The notes: generated by a model from the sequence alone, not told the origin. 37,157 bases of DNA from DATHSY01 sp046729855 (GCA_046729855.1 JBKPHM010000044.1:1-37157), one strand, 5' to 3'. Shown: positions 7,469 through 17,400, counted from the stretch's first letter. Numbers and translations are program-made.

Positions 7469-8251
7469 TCAGCGACGGTTCCGGCTCTGCCGTCGTTCTC
7501 CTCGGCCCCCGAAGATGATGGCGAGCACGAGGAGGACTGCGATGACGCCGGCGCCGATGACGGCGAGTGGGATCCCTTCGTTCGGCGCCCCTGTGGGCGG
7601 CGGGGGGCTCGGCGCGTTCTCCAAGCGGCGGCCGGCGACCATCACATAGCCGAGCGAACCCATCGAGCCGATCGCCTGCGACGGGCCCTGGTGATCCGCG
7701 GTGCGGACCTTTGACCAGTCGTCGCCTTCCTCGGACACGAGGAGGGTGTGCTCGCCGCTGTCACTCAAAACGAACGGGTACGTGAGCACGACCTCGATCG
7801 GCTCGAGCAGTTCCTTGACGGGGTCCCCACCCGGCTCGTACGTGGCCTCGACGCGAACGGCGTTCCCCAACACCACAAGCGATCGGGGGGCACGGCCGAG
7901 CGTGGCCGGGTCGAGCGGCTCGATCGTGATGCTGACCGACCGCTGTCCCGTTGACGGGGCGATCGCGTCGTTCGGCACGATGATCGTTACCTGCGCATCG
8001 GGCGTCGTGAATGCCCCACCCGCGGCCCCGCTGGCATCGAGAGCCAACGTGAACCGGCCAGCAGTCGGCGGCTCGTTGACGTCGGCAAGCTCGGGCGGTG
8101 GGTTGACCCAGCGGTAGGGCGCAGGCGGAGCGAGACCGTCGAGCAAGGGACGACGCGCGAGCGGAGACAGGTGAGCGGACATCAGCGCTCCCCCGAGGTA
8201 GGCGATGAGGACCGCAACGCCTGCGGCGACCGCCGCTCGGCGAGACCTCAC
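7469..8251 (-). CDS. Membrane-anchored ZU5-like domain protein, function unknown
   Basis: The 260-aa product has an N-terminal signal-anchor (about residues 7-25), an extracytoplasmic region, a Pro-rich linker (SPPPPTGAP) and a C-terminal membrane helix (about 229-249) followed by a basic tail. The central stretch GGAFTTPDAQVTIIVPNDAI, then VSITIEPLD and a later two-strand repeat, resembles the ZU5 beta-sandwich. It is the last of eight coupled genes: its GTG overlaps the stop of the solute-binding protein gene (GTGA). A longer frame to 9445 is an antisense-frame artefact over that gene. A scaffold or interaction role outside the membrane is plausible but unproven. Confidence 0.7.
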   Translation of the reverse strand: MRSRRAAVAAGVAVLIAYLGGALMSAHLSPLARRPLLDGLAPPAPYRWVNPPPELADVNEPPTAGRFTLALDASGAAGGAFTTPDAQVTIIVPNDAIAPSTGQRSVSITIEPLDPATLGRAPRSLVVLGNAVRVEATYEPGGDPVKELLEPIEVVLTYPFVLSDSGEHTLLVSEEGDDWSKVRTADHQGPSQAIGSMGSLGYVMVAGRRLENAPSPPPPTGAPNEGIPLAVIGAGVIAVLLVLAIIFGGRGERRQSRNRR

Positions 8252-9501
8252 GACGAGAGTTCGACCGGTTCGACGGGATGGGTCGTGAAGCGCTCCGGCC
8301 AAACGATCGACATCTCGTTGACGCCCACCCATTGCTCGATCACGCTCGCGGCGCGCAGGTTCGAGTCGGCCTCCGGGGTTCCGGGCGCCCCGAACCGCAG
8401 GCCGCTCCCGTTCGGCAGCCCTCCCAACGCGACGTCGGCCGCGCGCGCCGCCTCGGCCAGAGCCGTCGGCGATGGTTCCCCGGCGACCGGCATGATGTCG
8501 TGGAACAACGCCCACCCGGCGGAGAACCCGGCAAGCGCCGCCGCGCTCATCTCCTCGCCGTACCGCTCCTCGTACGCGTCGCCCGCTCTGCGGAGCAGCG
8601 CCGCAGCTGCTGCGCTCAGCCCCTGCGTGCCCATCGTCTCCTCGTCGGGCTTGTCCGATGCGAACACCCCGATCGCGCCGGCCCCAAGAGCCCTGCCGAA
8701 CGCGGGCATGCAATAGCTGGACGATGTCCCGATCATTGCCCGCAGACCGAGACCTTGATCGATCGTCTGGCGCCGCAGCTCGATCCCGTCCTCCAGGTAC
8801 GCCGCGACGAAGAGCACGTCTGGGCGTGCACCCGCTACGCGATCGACGACGGCGGCGATGTCGGCCCGAAGCGGGTCGTAGCCGAAGCTCCCGACCAGCT
8901 TCAAACCTCGGCGCCGGATCTCCTCGAGCGCTCCCCGAGCGACGGAGCGGCCGTAGACGTCGTCGACGAACGCGACCGCGAACCGGAGCGAGGCCGGATC
9001 CCGATGCCAGAGCGGCGCGAGCCGATCGGCGACGAAGGCGATCGCCCTGGCGCCCAGGAACAGACCCGTCGGCGGCACACGGAAAACGAGGTCGGTGGGC
9101 TGACCGCTCGCCATCTCGCCGACCGCGCCCGTCTCCCAGAACAGCATCCCCCTTCGCTCGGCGGCGACGGACGCCGGCACCGAGATCGTGCTGCCGTAGC
9201 TGCCCACGACCAATCGGATGCCGTCCCGGTACAGTCGCTCGATCGCCGCCGGGGCCGCGTCCCCGGAGGCGACATCGATGGGGACGAGCTCGATCCTCCG
9301 GCCTTGGACGCCGCCGTCGGCGTTCACGAGGTCGGCCGCGAGACGGACGCCGCGGAACTCCTCGACGCCACCGGGCCCCTGCGCGCCGGAGAGCGGGTAC
9401 ACGGCGCCGATCGGGATCGGCCCCGATGCGTCGCTCGGCGTGCAAGCGGCCATCGCGAGGAGCAGCAGCGACACGGGAAGCACGATCCGTTGGACCTTCA
9501 T
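8248..9501 (-). CDS. Branched-chain-amino-acid-type solute-binding lipoprotein (LivK/Peripla_BP_6)
   Basis: The 417-aa lipoprotein has lipobox MAAC (C20) and the type I periplasmic-binding fold: IPIGAVYPLSG at the mature N-terminus, ADLVNADGGVQGRRIELV, then VVGSYGSTISVPASVAAERRG and FVDDVYGRSVARGALEEI. Members bind amino acids, amides, urea or aromatic acids for ABC uptake, or act in sensing. No LivHMGF-type permease or ATPase genes are adjacent, so it is an orphan. Its ATG overlaps the protease stop (ATGA), tying it to the copper-type cluster rather than to a transport operon. Confidence 0.85.
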   Translation of the reverse strand: MKVQRIVLPVSLLLLAMAACTPSDASGPIPIGAVYPLSGAQGPGGVEEFRGVRLAADLVNADGGVQGRRIELVPIDVASGDAAPAAIERLYRDGIRLVVGSYGSTISVPASVAAERRGMLFWETGAVGEMASGQPTDLVFRVPPTGLFLGARAIAFVADRLAPLWHRDPASLRFAVAFVDDVYGRSVARGALEEIRRRGLKLVGSFGYDPLRADIAAVVDRVAGARPDVLFVAAYLEDGIELRRQTIDQGLGLRAMIGTSSSYCMPAFGRALGAGAIGVFASDKPDEETMGTQGLSAAAAALLRRAGDAYEERYGEEMSAAALAGFSAGWALFHDIMPVAGEPSPTALAEAARAADVALGGLPNGSGLRFGAPGTPEADSNLRAASVIEQWVGVNEMSIVWPERFTTHPVEPVELSS

Positions 9502-10070
9502 CGGATCACCGCCAGCAGGTTGGCGACCGCGTGGGTGGCGGCCGGAACGGACCACGAGCCGGATGCCGCACGCTGCCACGACAGGAGCAGCCCGGCGCCG
9601 AGGTCCACGGGCAGCGCCTCGATGCCGTGCACGGGCACGTGGATGAGGGCGAACGCCGTCGCCGTCGTGAGCACTGCGATGGCGACCCCATGGCGAGCAT
9701 GCAGCCATCCGAACGCGAGGCGACGGAACAGGGCCTCCTCGGCGACCGCAGCAAGGACATTCATCAACGGCGCGGCGGATGAGGCGGCGATGGGCACGGG
9801 GGGTCCGGCGACCCAGGCGGCCAGCAGCACAGCCGCGCCGCCGATGGCGAGGACCAGACCAGCAGGGAGCGGGCGCGTCGCGACGCCACCGGGCACCGGG
9901 GCCAGGAACGCCGCAGCGCCGATCGCGACGGAGCCGAGCGCGAGGATCGCGGCCTCGTGCGCAACGCCGCGGACCTCTGGCCTGGCGAGGAGCCAACCGC
10001 ATGCGAGCAGGAACACCGCGACGGGAAGGAACGACCTGGGACGACGAACGTCGAGCGTTCCCTCGATCAT
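9498..10070 (-). CDS. CPBP-family intramembrane metalloprotease (CAAX protease-like)
   Basis: The 190-aa membrane protein has about five or six hydrophobic segments. The ABI/CPBP motifs are complete: AEEALFRR (E111, E112, R116), FALIH (H144) and ATHAVAN (H180, N184). These residues form the catalytic metal site of Rce1-like enzymes. It lies inside a cluster of exported proteins with ATGA overlaps on both sides, so it may process one of them or an anti-sigma factor. ATG 10070 is chosen because it overlaps the upstream stop and starts just before the first membrane helix. Confidence 0.85.
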   Translation of the reverse strand: MIEGTLDVRRPRSFLPVAVFLLACGWLLARPEVRGVAHEAAILALGSVAIGAAAFLAPVPGGVATRPLPAGLVLAIGGAAVLLAAWVAGPPVPIAASSAAPLMNVLAAVAEEALFRRLAFGWLHARHGVAIAVLTTATAFALIHVPVHGIEALPVDLGAGLLLSWQRAASGSWSVPAATHAVANLLAVIR

Positions 10071-10510
10071 GTCTTGACCTCGAACGAGCTCACGGCCACA
10101 AGGCGGGGGTCGAACGGAGCGTGGTCGCTTGCGACGAATTCGACCTGGAGCAGGTGGGAGCCCGGTGCGACGCTCCGGATCGTGTCCTCGAGGCCGTAGT
10201 TCATCGACACAAGCTTGCCGTCCAGCAGGACGTGGATGTGACCCTCGTCGGGCTGCAGGTCGGACGAGGTGGGCTTCACGACGCGCGCGTCCTCGAGCCG
10301 GAGTCTGATGTCCACGCTCGGGCCGGGGACGACGGACCCGTTCTCGGGCGCGAGGATCGAGAGCTTCGCGGTGCTGCTGGGGCGAGTGGTAGCGGCCGGC
10401 GACGCCGGCCCGCCCGAGCCCGAGTCGGCGCCGCACGCCGCCGCGGCCAGCGTCAGCGCCAACGCGGCGACCGCGATCGCGGACCTCCACCTGCTTCGGT
10501 TTGTCGTCAT
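10067..10510 (-). CDS. Lipoprotein with a His/Met-rich beta domain, paralogue of 12489..13031
   Basis: The 147-aa lipoprotein has lipobox AAAC (C26) and a low-complexity Gly/Ser/Pro linker. Its single domain contains GHIHVLLDGKLVSM (H91, H93, M103), H119, and the signature SDHAPFDPRLVA (H130). The same spacing of His and Met recurs in the gene at 12489-13031, which is anchored by membrane helices instead. The pattern resembles DUF4399-like and periplasmic copper-chaperone motifs, so Cu binding is a reasonable hypothesis given the CopC-CopD gene next door. Both ends are in ATGA overlaps. Confidence 0.7.
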   Translation of the reverse strand: MTTNRSRWRSAIAVAALALTLAAAACGADSGSGGPASPAATTRPSSTAKLSILAPENGSVVPGPSVDIRLRLEDARVVKPTSSDLQPDEGHIHVLLDGKLVSMNYGLEDTIRSVAPGSHLLQVEFVASDHAPFDPRLVAVSSFEVKT

Positions 10511-12489
10511 CCGTCCGCTCCATCGAAGGCCTGGCTGAAACGCGCGTCGAGTATCCCGCCGGCGTGCGACAGGGCTCGGATCTCGAACCGCCAGGTGCCG
10601 GGCGTGATCGCGACGTCTGCGGCGAAGTGGCCGGCGCTGAACGGCTGCGCGTCGAGCACGAGCGCCTCTCCGTCGGGCGGGATCGCGATCAGCGAGATCC
10701 CGTGGAGCGGGAGCTCGTCCCCGTTCGGATCGAACGCCGTCGCATGCAGCTGGTTCGGGCCGGGCCCACCCGGATCCACGTACGCCTGGATCGAACTGCC
10801 GTCCGCGAACGTGGTCGTGTACAGCGTCGGTTGGCCCTCCGCACGCGTCACTTCCAGCCGCCCCGTCGGCACCCGAGGCGAGACCTCCATCGGTACCTGC
10901 GTCGATCCGGCCCGCGTCTCGACGTTGAGGAGCAGCTCCCACCGATCGTCGATCGACATCGCCGATCCCGTGCCCACCCACGTCGCGCCGGTCGCATAAC
11001 CGAGCCGGAGCGTCGAGGACGGGACGTCGGGGTTCGAGAGCGCCGAGAACCGGATCGAGACGCGCTCGGCGTCCACCGCTTCGCCCGTGTCGTAGTCGAC
11101 CACGCGCACGGCGAAGCGGTTCGGGCCGACGGTGCCGGGCGAGATCTCGAGCCGGGCGCGGACGGTCGTGGCGAAGTCCGACCCCGTCACGGCCAACGGG
11201 CGCGGGCCGGACGGGGCGGCCTGCGCCGAGGCAGACGAGGCCGGTGGCAGCCCCGTCAACAGCCCGGTGAGGCCGAAGATCCCGGCCGCGAGGAACGCCT
11301 CCGCGGTGAGGACGCGTCGCAGCGACCGCTCGCCGGCCGGGCCGTTTGCCGTCCGGGGAACGTTGACGTACCGGTTCCACGCGCCTGCGGTGATCAGCGC
11401 GAGCGAGGTCACGATCTTCGCGACGAGCGTCCACCCGTAGTCGGTGTCGAACAGCCGACCGAGGTGCGTCGGCCCGCCGATCTCGTCGAGCGCCCGAATG
11501 ACCCCGGTGGCGGCTACGACCGCGAGAGCGATGCCCGCGGTCGTCGAGAACCGACGGACGGCATCGGGGCGGCGGAGGGGCGCGATCCTCCCCAGCAGGA
11601 GCAGGAGCCAGATGACCCCACCGATCCAGATGCCGACGGCGAGGAGGTGTGCGAACTGGGCCGTCACCTCGATCGCGCTCAAGCTCCCGGCATCGGCATG
11701 TCCTCCGATCGAGCGAGCGAGCATGGCGCCGGCCGCAAAGAACGCGGCCGCCCACAAAGCCCTCCGGTCCTTGGTGGCGAGCCATGCGATCGTGGACACG
11801 ACGGAGGCGACGATCGCCGCGGCGATCCAGAGATAGGGGCGACCGGCGGCGCTCGACAGGAACGCCATAGCCGAGGCTCCGATCGCCGAGCGCTGGGCGG
11901 TGACAAAGGCGACCCACCCGAGAAGGGCCGCCGATGCAGCCGATGCCAGCACCCACCGCGGTGGTCGCGTGACGCCAAGCACCGAGGCGGCCACCAGCGC
12001 CGCGGAGAGAAGCAGAGCGAGCCCGGCGTAGAGCAACCACTTCCCGAGGACCGACAGCGCGGAGGGCGAAGGGGAGGTCGGCTCCGGTCGCGAGCCGGTG
12101 GCCGTCGGCGCCGGCGCCTGCCCGACGCCGAACGCGAACGAGCTCGCCGTGACGTGACCGTCGGTGCGCGAGACGACCCGCCAGCTGACGGTGTAGGTAC
12201 CGTCGGCGAGCGTGGACGCGATCGGAAGCGTGATCGTCCGTCCCGACACGTCGGGCGTTCCGAGGCGAACGTCGGTGCCGCTCGAGTCGAGGAGGTGGAT
12301 CGACGACAGCGTGGGATCCGGCGGCTCGGTGAACGTGAGGACGAGCTGCGACGGGGCGGCCTGGAGCGTCTCGTTCGCCTCCGGCCTCGACGACTCCAGC
12401 AGCGCGTGCGCCGCTGCCCACGGCGCCGCCGCCTCGACGATGCCGGCGGCCACCAGGCCGACGAATGCCGCGCGCCCCAGACGCCGCAT
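10507..12489 (-). CDS. CopC-CopD fusion copper protein (YcnJ-like)
   Basis: The 660-aa protein begins with a signal peptide ending WAAA, giving a mature N-terminal His (H28) as in CopC. The CopC domain (about 28-125) includes HALLESSRP and SRTDGH, the latter carrying the conserved Asp/His that complete the Cu(II) site. A Ser/Pro linker leads to a CopD bundle of about eight membrane helices (roughly 140-410), then a large extracytoplasmic YtkA/FixH-like region (about 430-660). Such fusions take part in copper uptake or resistance. ATG 12489 is preferred because AAGGAG lies five bases upstream; GTG 12492, one codon earlier, is too close to it. Confidence 0.88.
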   Translation of the reverse strand: MRRLGRAAFVGLVAAGIVEAAAPWAAAHALLESSRPEANETLQAAPSQLVLTFTEPPDPTLSSIHLLDSSGTDVRLGTPDVSGRTITLPIASTLADGTYTVSWRVVSRTDGHVTASSFAFGVGQAPAPTATGSRPEPTSPSPSALSVLGKWLLYAGLALLLSAALVAASVLGVTRPPRWVLASAASAALLGWVAFVTAQRSAIGASAMAFLSSAAGRPYLWIAAAIVASVVSTIAWLATKDRRALWAAAFFAAGAMLARSIGGHADAGSLSAIEVTAQFAHLLAVGIWIGGVIWLLLLLGRIAPLRRPDAVRRFSTTAGIALAVVAATGVIRALDEIGGPTHLGRLFDTDYGWTLVAKIVTSLALITAGAWNRYVNVPRTANGPAGERSLRRVLTAEAFLAAGIFGLTGLLTGLPPASSASAQAAPSGPRPLAVTGSDFATTVRARLEISPGTVGPNRFAVRVVDYDTGEAVDAERVSIRFSALSNPDVPSSTLRLGYATGATWVGTGSAMSIDDRWELLLNVETRAGSTQVPMEVSPRVPTGRLEVTRAEGQPTLYTTTFADGSSIQAYVDPGGPGPNQLHATAFDPNGDELPLHGISLIAIPPDGEALVLDAQPFSAGHFAADVAITPGTWRFEIRALSHAGGILDARFSQAFDGADG

Positions 12490-13031
12490 CACGGCTCCTT
12501 GTCGAAGGACACCGATGCCACCACCCGCGGATCGAATGGTGCGTGGTCGACGGCGACGAACTCAGCCTGCAGCGTGTGCTGCCCGAGATCGAGCCCCGAG
12601 ATGTCGATCTGCGTGTCGGAAGCGCTCGTCATCGACAGCAGCTGCCCGTCGATCGAGACGTGCAGGTGGCCGGAGGAGGATGACAGGTTCGTCGAGCTGA
12701 GCGAATTGATCTCGCCGCCGACGACCCTGATGTCGACCTCGAGCGAGTCGCCGCGGACGATTTCATCGGGGGTCGGCTGCACGATCTCCAGCCGCGCGTC
12801 GGAGCGGGGCCGGTTCGCGGACGGGGTCGGTCGCATGATCGACGGGACCACCATGGCGCCGCCGAGGGCGACGAGCGCGAGCAGGGCCAGCCCCCACGCA
12901 CCCGCCTTCGGGAGGTGGGCGAACGAGCGCCCACGGAGCCGGGAGACGCCGATCCATCCCAGGACGACTGCGGCGATGAGGAACAGCTCCCCAACGAGCT
13001 CGTCCGGCGTCCCGGCGTGCGCCAGCATCAC
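12489..13031 (-). CDS. Two-helix membrane protein with a His/Met-rich beta domain
   Basis: The 180-aa protein has two membrane helices (about 12-30 and 43-66) and an extracytoplasmic domain with GHLHVSIDGQLLSM (H122, H124, M134), H152 and VDHAPFDPRVVA (H163). The domain aligns along its whole length with the lipoprotein at 10067-10510, so the two arose by duplication and kept different anchors around the CopC-CopD gene. Start GTG 13031 has GGGAGG eight bases upstream and overlaps the preceding stop; ATG 13028 follows it directly. Copper binding is inferred from motif and context. Confidence 0.7.
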   Translation of the reverse strand: MMLAHAGTPDELVGELFLIAAVVLGWIGVSRLRGRSFAHLPKAGAWGLALLALVALGGAMVVPSIMRPTPSANRPRSDARLEIVQPTPDEIVRGDSLEVDIRVVGGEINSLSSTNLSSSSGHLHVSIDGQLLSMTSASDTQIDISGLDLGQHTLQAEFVAVDHAPFDPRVVASVSFDKEP

Positions 13032-13690
13032 GCCACGCGCCTCCCACGGATCACCGACGCGATGCCAACGATGAGTCCGAGCGCCCCCACGACGAGGGCC
13101 ACGATCGCGAACGTGGTGGCAGAGCTCGCGTCGTCGGACGCAGCGGCCGCGTTCGCCCTGACATCGGCGATGGCCGACTCCAGGCGCGGCACCTCACGCT
13201 CGATCCGCCCGGAGAGCTGGCCGACGGTCGGATCCTGCACTGGGAACTCGACGTCGGTCGGGTCCAGGACATCGTCGAACGTCTTCTCCCCCGATGTGAA
13301 CGCCTCGTTGACGCGCTGCCCGTTCACCTCCCCCGTGAAGTGGAACGAGTATCCGCCCGGACGCGTCGGGATGAACCACGCGCGATAGTCCCCGGGGGTC
13401 CCGAACTCACCAACCTCGAAGAACGGCTCGATCGGGTAGCTCGCGGTCTGGTCGCCGAAACCGACCTCGACCTCCAGTCCCTCTCGTAGGTCCGTGACCG
13501 GCTCGCCTGCTTGGTCGAACAGCAGGAGCTCGACACTGTTCGGGATCCCCGCGTACGCAGGTTCGTTTCCGAAGCCGACGACGAACATGTAGTCGCCGAC
13601 CTCTCGGTCCTCGTGAGCGACCGCCGGAGAGGCAGGGAGCAGGACCAACGCGGCCGTCAGGACCGCAAGCCGAAACGCGTTCGTTCGCAT
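13028..13690 (-). CDS. Exported CopC-like/YtkA-like beta protein with C-terminal membrane anchor
   Basis: The 220-aa protein has a signal peptide (1-25) that would leave mature His26 (HEDREVGDYMF) at the N-terminus, an Ig-like beta domain (about 30-150), a helical stalk (EREVPRLESAIADVR) and one membrane helix (about 195-214) with a basic tail. An N-terminal His is also the first Cu ligand in CopC, which is suggestive here. I do not recognise a named family. AAGGAG lies about seven bases before ATG 13690. The following gene overlaps its stop. Confidence 0.7.
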   Translation of the reverse strand: MRTNAFRLAVLTAALVLLPASPAVAHEDREVGDYMFVVGFGNEPAYAGIPNSVELLLFDQAGEPVTDLREGLEVEVGFGDQTASYPIEPFFEVGEFGTPGDYRAWFIPTRPGGYSFHFTGEVNGQRVNEAFTSGEKTFDDVLDPTDVEFPVQDPTVGQLSGRIEREVPRLESAIADVRANAAAASDDASSATTFAIVALVVGALGLIVGIASVIRGRRVA

Positions 13691-13746
13691 GGACGACTCC
13701 TTCCGAACCGATCGGTCGCCGGTGCGAGCGGAGCCCGGCCCGGCGC

Positions 13747-14373
13747 TCAGTGAACGGCGAGGGCGACCGGCGGTGGCGCTCGAGCCGTCGCCAGCGGAAC
13801 GAAGCCTGGCGCGATCGGCTCGCGGAGGGGCCGAACGAGCGAGACGACGGCACGGATGTGCAAGCGCCCGCCGAGCGACGGCCGGGCGCGCTCTGCCGCG
13901 CGGGAGAGGGCCTGGATCGATCGAGCACCGACCCATGCGAGGAGGACCTGCAGGAGGAGCCCGACGAAGAGGTGGTCGCGGACGAAATCCTCCAGCGGCG
14001 TATCGCTGACGAGCCGCTCCGTGACCTCCATCGCCGCGAACGCGCCAGCCTGCGCGCAGGCGAGGCGGGCGAACAGGCTCGAGGGCCCGAGCCGGGGCGG
14101 CCCGAGCCTCGTCAGCCGGCTGAGGAACAGCGCGCCCAGCGCCAGGGCGCCGGCCAGCGCCGCGACCTGGGCGAACAGGGGGAAGTATCCATGGCCTGTC
14201 GCGCGAAGTACGACATCGCGGTCGTGGGCGTGCGGAACGGCGATCACGTACGTAAGGACGTGGCCGACGGCGACACCCGCCAAGGCGACGGCGACCCAGG
14301 GCGGGGAGTCGCAGCGAGCGCCGCCACTCGAGACGCGGCGCCCCCACACGCCGGACACGCTCGGCCGACCCAC
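13747..14373 (-). CDS. Multi-pass membrane protein, unknown function, first gene of the copper-type cluster
   Basis: The 208-aa protein has about four hydrophobic segments. The first (VAVALAGVAVGHVLTYVIAV) is followed by PHAHDRDVVLRATGHGYFP, a His-rich external loop. The others lie around residues 70-85, 105-122 and 133-150. I know no named family. The start is uncertain: GTG 14373 has no clear Shine-Dalgarno, and in-frame GTG codons follow. It ends 56 nt before the next gene, the only sizeable gap in the cluster. Confidence 0.6.
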   Translation of the reverse strand: MGRPSVSGVWGRRVSSGGARCDSPPWVAVALAGVAVGHVLTYVIAVPHAHDRDVVLRATGHGYFPLFAQVAALAGALALGALFLSRLTRLGPPRLGPSSLFARLACAQAGAFAAMEVTERLVSDTPLEDFVRDHLFVGLLLQVLLAWVGARSIQALSRAAERARPSLGGRLHIRAVVSLVRPLREPIAPGFVPLATARAPPPVALAVH

Positions 14374-14410
14374 TGAGCCGCCAATCTACTAGCCGGCTCC
14401 GACATGCGCC

Positions 14411-14439
14411 GACGCCGCCGATCTATCCGACGGGGCGTC
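14411..14439 (-). terminator. Hairpin after the SpoIIE phosphatase gene
   Basis: GACGCC (14411-14416) pairs with GGCGTC (14434-14439). After a one-base bulge, CCG (14418-14420) pairs with CGG (14431-14433) around a 10-nt loop. It lies 15 nt beyond the stop of the phosphatase gene and has no T-run, as is common in GC-rich actinobacteria. Confidence 0.4.
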
Positions 14440-14453
14440 AGACACGCAAACCG

Positions 14454-17400
14454 TTACGGTCCCGTCAGGCGAAGCACGAGCACGGCGGCGTCATCCCGGG
14501 TCCGACCGCGGTCCATCAGCCGTGCCACGAGCACGTCCGCCAGATCCTCCGCCCCCAGGTCCGCGGGCGCCCAACGGATGAGGTTCTCGATACGGTCGCC
14601 GTCGGGGAGATCCGGGGCAGGCCCCCCCTGGTCCTCGAGGCCGTCCGTGTACAGGACCAGCACGTCGCCCGGGCCGAGGTCAACCACAGAGTCCGATAGC
14701 TCCACGTCGTCGAGCACGCCGAGCAGCGAGCCATACTCACCCACCCGTTCGATCACCCCCGACGCACGCCGGAGCACGGGCGGTAGGTGCCCGCCGAGCG
14801 AGACGGTCGCGCGCATCGTGCCGCCCGAATGGTGCAGGCGCACGTACGCCGCGGTGCAGAACCGATCCCAGGGGGATGCGTCCAGGATCGCGCGGTTCAG
14901 CGCGTGAAGGATGCCGCTGGGGCGCGAGTGCAGCATCGCGAGCCCGCGGACGGTATGGCGGGCGATGCCCACGATCGATGCCGCCTCGGGACCCTTGCCG
15001 CAGACGTCGCCGATGAGCAGTCCCCAGGAGTCATTGCCCGCCTCGAAGACGTCGTAGAAGTCGCCGCCGACGACGTGCGCCTCCCCGAACGGGATGTACC
15101 GGACGGCTACCTTCGCACCGGGGATCTCTGGCAGCCGCTGCGGCAGGAGCGACCGTTGGAGAGCGCTGGACATCTCCTCGCGGTCGCGGAACAGGCGCGC
15201 GTTGTCGATCGCCACGGCGGCGCGTCTGCCCACGCTCTCGGCGAGCGCAAGGTCGTCGACCTCGTAACTGCGCCCCGACTCCGCGTATGCGAGCGTGATC
15301 GCGCCAAGGACACGGTCGTGCACGGCGATCGGGACGACCATCGCGGACGTCAGCTTGAAGCTCCGGAGCGCCTCCAGCGCCTCGGGGTCTGGCGCCACCC
15401 GCTTCAGGAAGTCGTCGTCGATCGTCTCGTACAGCTCAGACTCGCCTGTCCGGATCACGTGCGGCACACCGTGCTCGGCGTGCGCGTCAAACGAGAAGCG
15501 GGACTGCAGCTCTCGGGCGGCCGATACCCGGGCCGGGTCGCGATGCGTGAGCACCAGCTGGCGCACCTGCTGCCCCTCAACCACGGAGACACTCACCCAG
15601 TCCGCGATGTCCGGGACGCACAGCCGGCCGAGCTCTCTGATCGTTGCCTCGTAGTCGAGGGAGCTCGAGAGCAGCCGCGTCGCTTCGGCCAGGAACGCAA
15701 CGCGATCCCTCGCTCGCTCGGCGTCGGCGCGGGCCTCCTCACGACTCTCGAGGAGGAGCGCGCCTTGGAGCGCCTGGGCGCACAGACCCCCGAACGTGAG
15801 CAGGAAGTCCTTCTCCTCCTCCGAGAACCCTCGGTCAGCATCGAACGAGAGTGACACCACGCCCAACCGTCGGCCGGCGACGAGCAGCGGGAGCGACGCC
15901 GTCGCGGACGGCGTCTGACCGCTTTCGACCATCGCGCGGTACCCCGCCGGAAAAAGCTGCTTCCAGTCGTCCGGGCCCGAGATCCAGACGGCACGCCCGG
16001 TCCGGGCGGCCTCGGTCGATGCGAACTCGGCCGACAGCGGGATGCGCGCGAAGGTCCTGGCGAGGTCGTCGGGATAGCCCTCGTACGCCTCGAGGACGAG
16101 CTCGCCCTCGGCCTCGTCCAGCACCTGGAGGGCGGCGGCCTTGGCGTCCGCCGCCTGCACGCCGCCCTCGACGATCGCTTGGGCGACGCCCGGTCGGTCC
16201 CATGCTCGCGACAGCCGGTACGCGACCATGAGCAGACGCTCGAGGCGGTCGGCGTTTGCCTCGGCGTCGGCGCGGGTCACGCGCTCGCCGACATAGAGCT
16301 GCGCCCGGTCGAGCGCCTGCGCCGCCTGGAACGCGATCGCTTGGAAGAACCGGATCTCCCACGACCGGAACGCGCGCGGCGGGACGAAGCTGAGCGCCAG
16401 CCCGCCGACCGCGCGCCCACGCGAGACGAGGGGAAGGCATACGAGGGAGTGGTCCACCCGCGCGCCCGCGTTGCGCAGGGCCGGGTACCGCACGTCGCGC
16501 TCTGTGAGGTTTGCGAGGATCACCGGCCTCGTCGTGCGCATCACCTCGGCCATCGGCGTCGCCGCCGAGAGCGAGAACGTCCCGTCCCCGGCGATCTGGC
16601 TGGGCTCCGAGCCGAAGGATTCGGTCACCTCGACGGAGTCCTCGTCCCGGCGGATGCAGAACACCCCCGACGTCGCACCGACGGCGGTCCCGCCCTGCCG
16701 CATGACCGTCCGGGCGACCTCGTCCACCATGGCCGCCCCCGACAGCGACGCCGTGAGGTCCTGCAGCACCGCGTTCAAGCCCGCGGTCCTGCGTTCGCTC
16801 TCGACCAGCGCCCGGTTGTCGGCGAACAGCGCGATCCGGTCGGCGATCTGTTCGGCCAGCGAGACGTCGCCGGACGTGAAGGAGCCGCGCGGCGGGCGCC
16901 GCGCGACGGTCATCGCGCCGAGGGTCCGCGCCCGCGCGCTCAGCGGGACGACCGCGATGGACGTCGCGCCGCTCGCTACGAGCGCCTCGAACTGCTCGTC
17001 ACGCTCGACCGCGCGCCTGGCTCGGCCGGTGTCCGTGAACACGTACACCTCGGGCTCGCCGGTCGCGATGACCTTCGCGACGCCGACGCGCGACCCGACC
17101 GGCGGCGGTGCCTTCTCCGGCAGGACGTCGCGGATGCGTTGGTCGTTCGATGCGACGGCGACCGTGCGGATGCGGTCCTCCTCGGCGAGGTGGATCACGA
17201 CGTCGTCCGCGAGGCGACCCACGAGCAGATCGGCGGCGCGGACCGCCGTGGAGTCGAGGTCGGTCGCCTCCGCGAGTGCATCTCCCAGCTCGACCATCAG
17301 TGACATGTTCGTCCGGGCCGCGCGCTCTCGGGCGGCGACGTCGTCGAGCCACGCGATCAGCTGCGCGGTGACCAACATCACGACGGCGAAGCTCCCGAGC

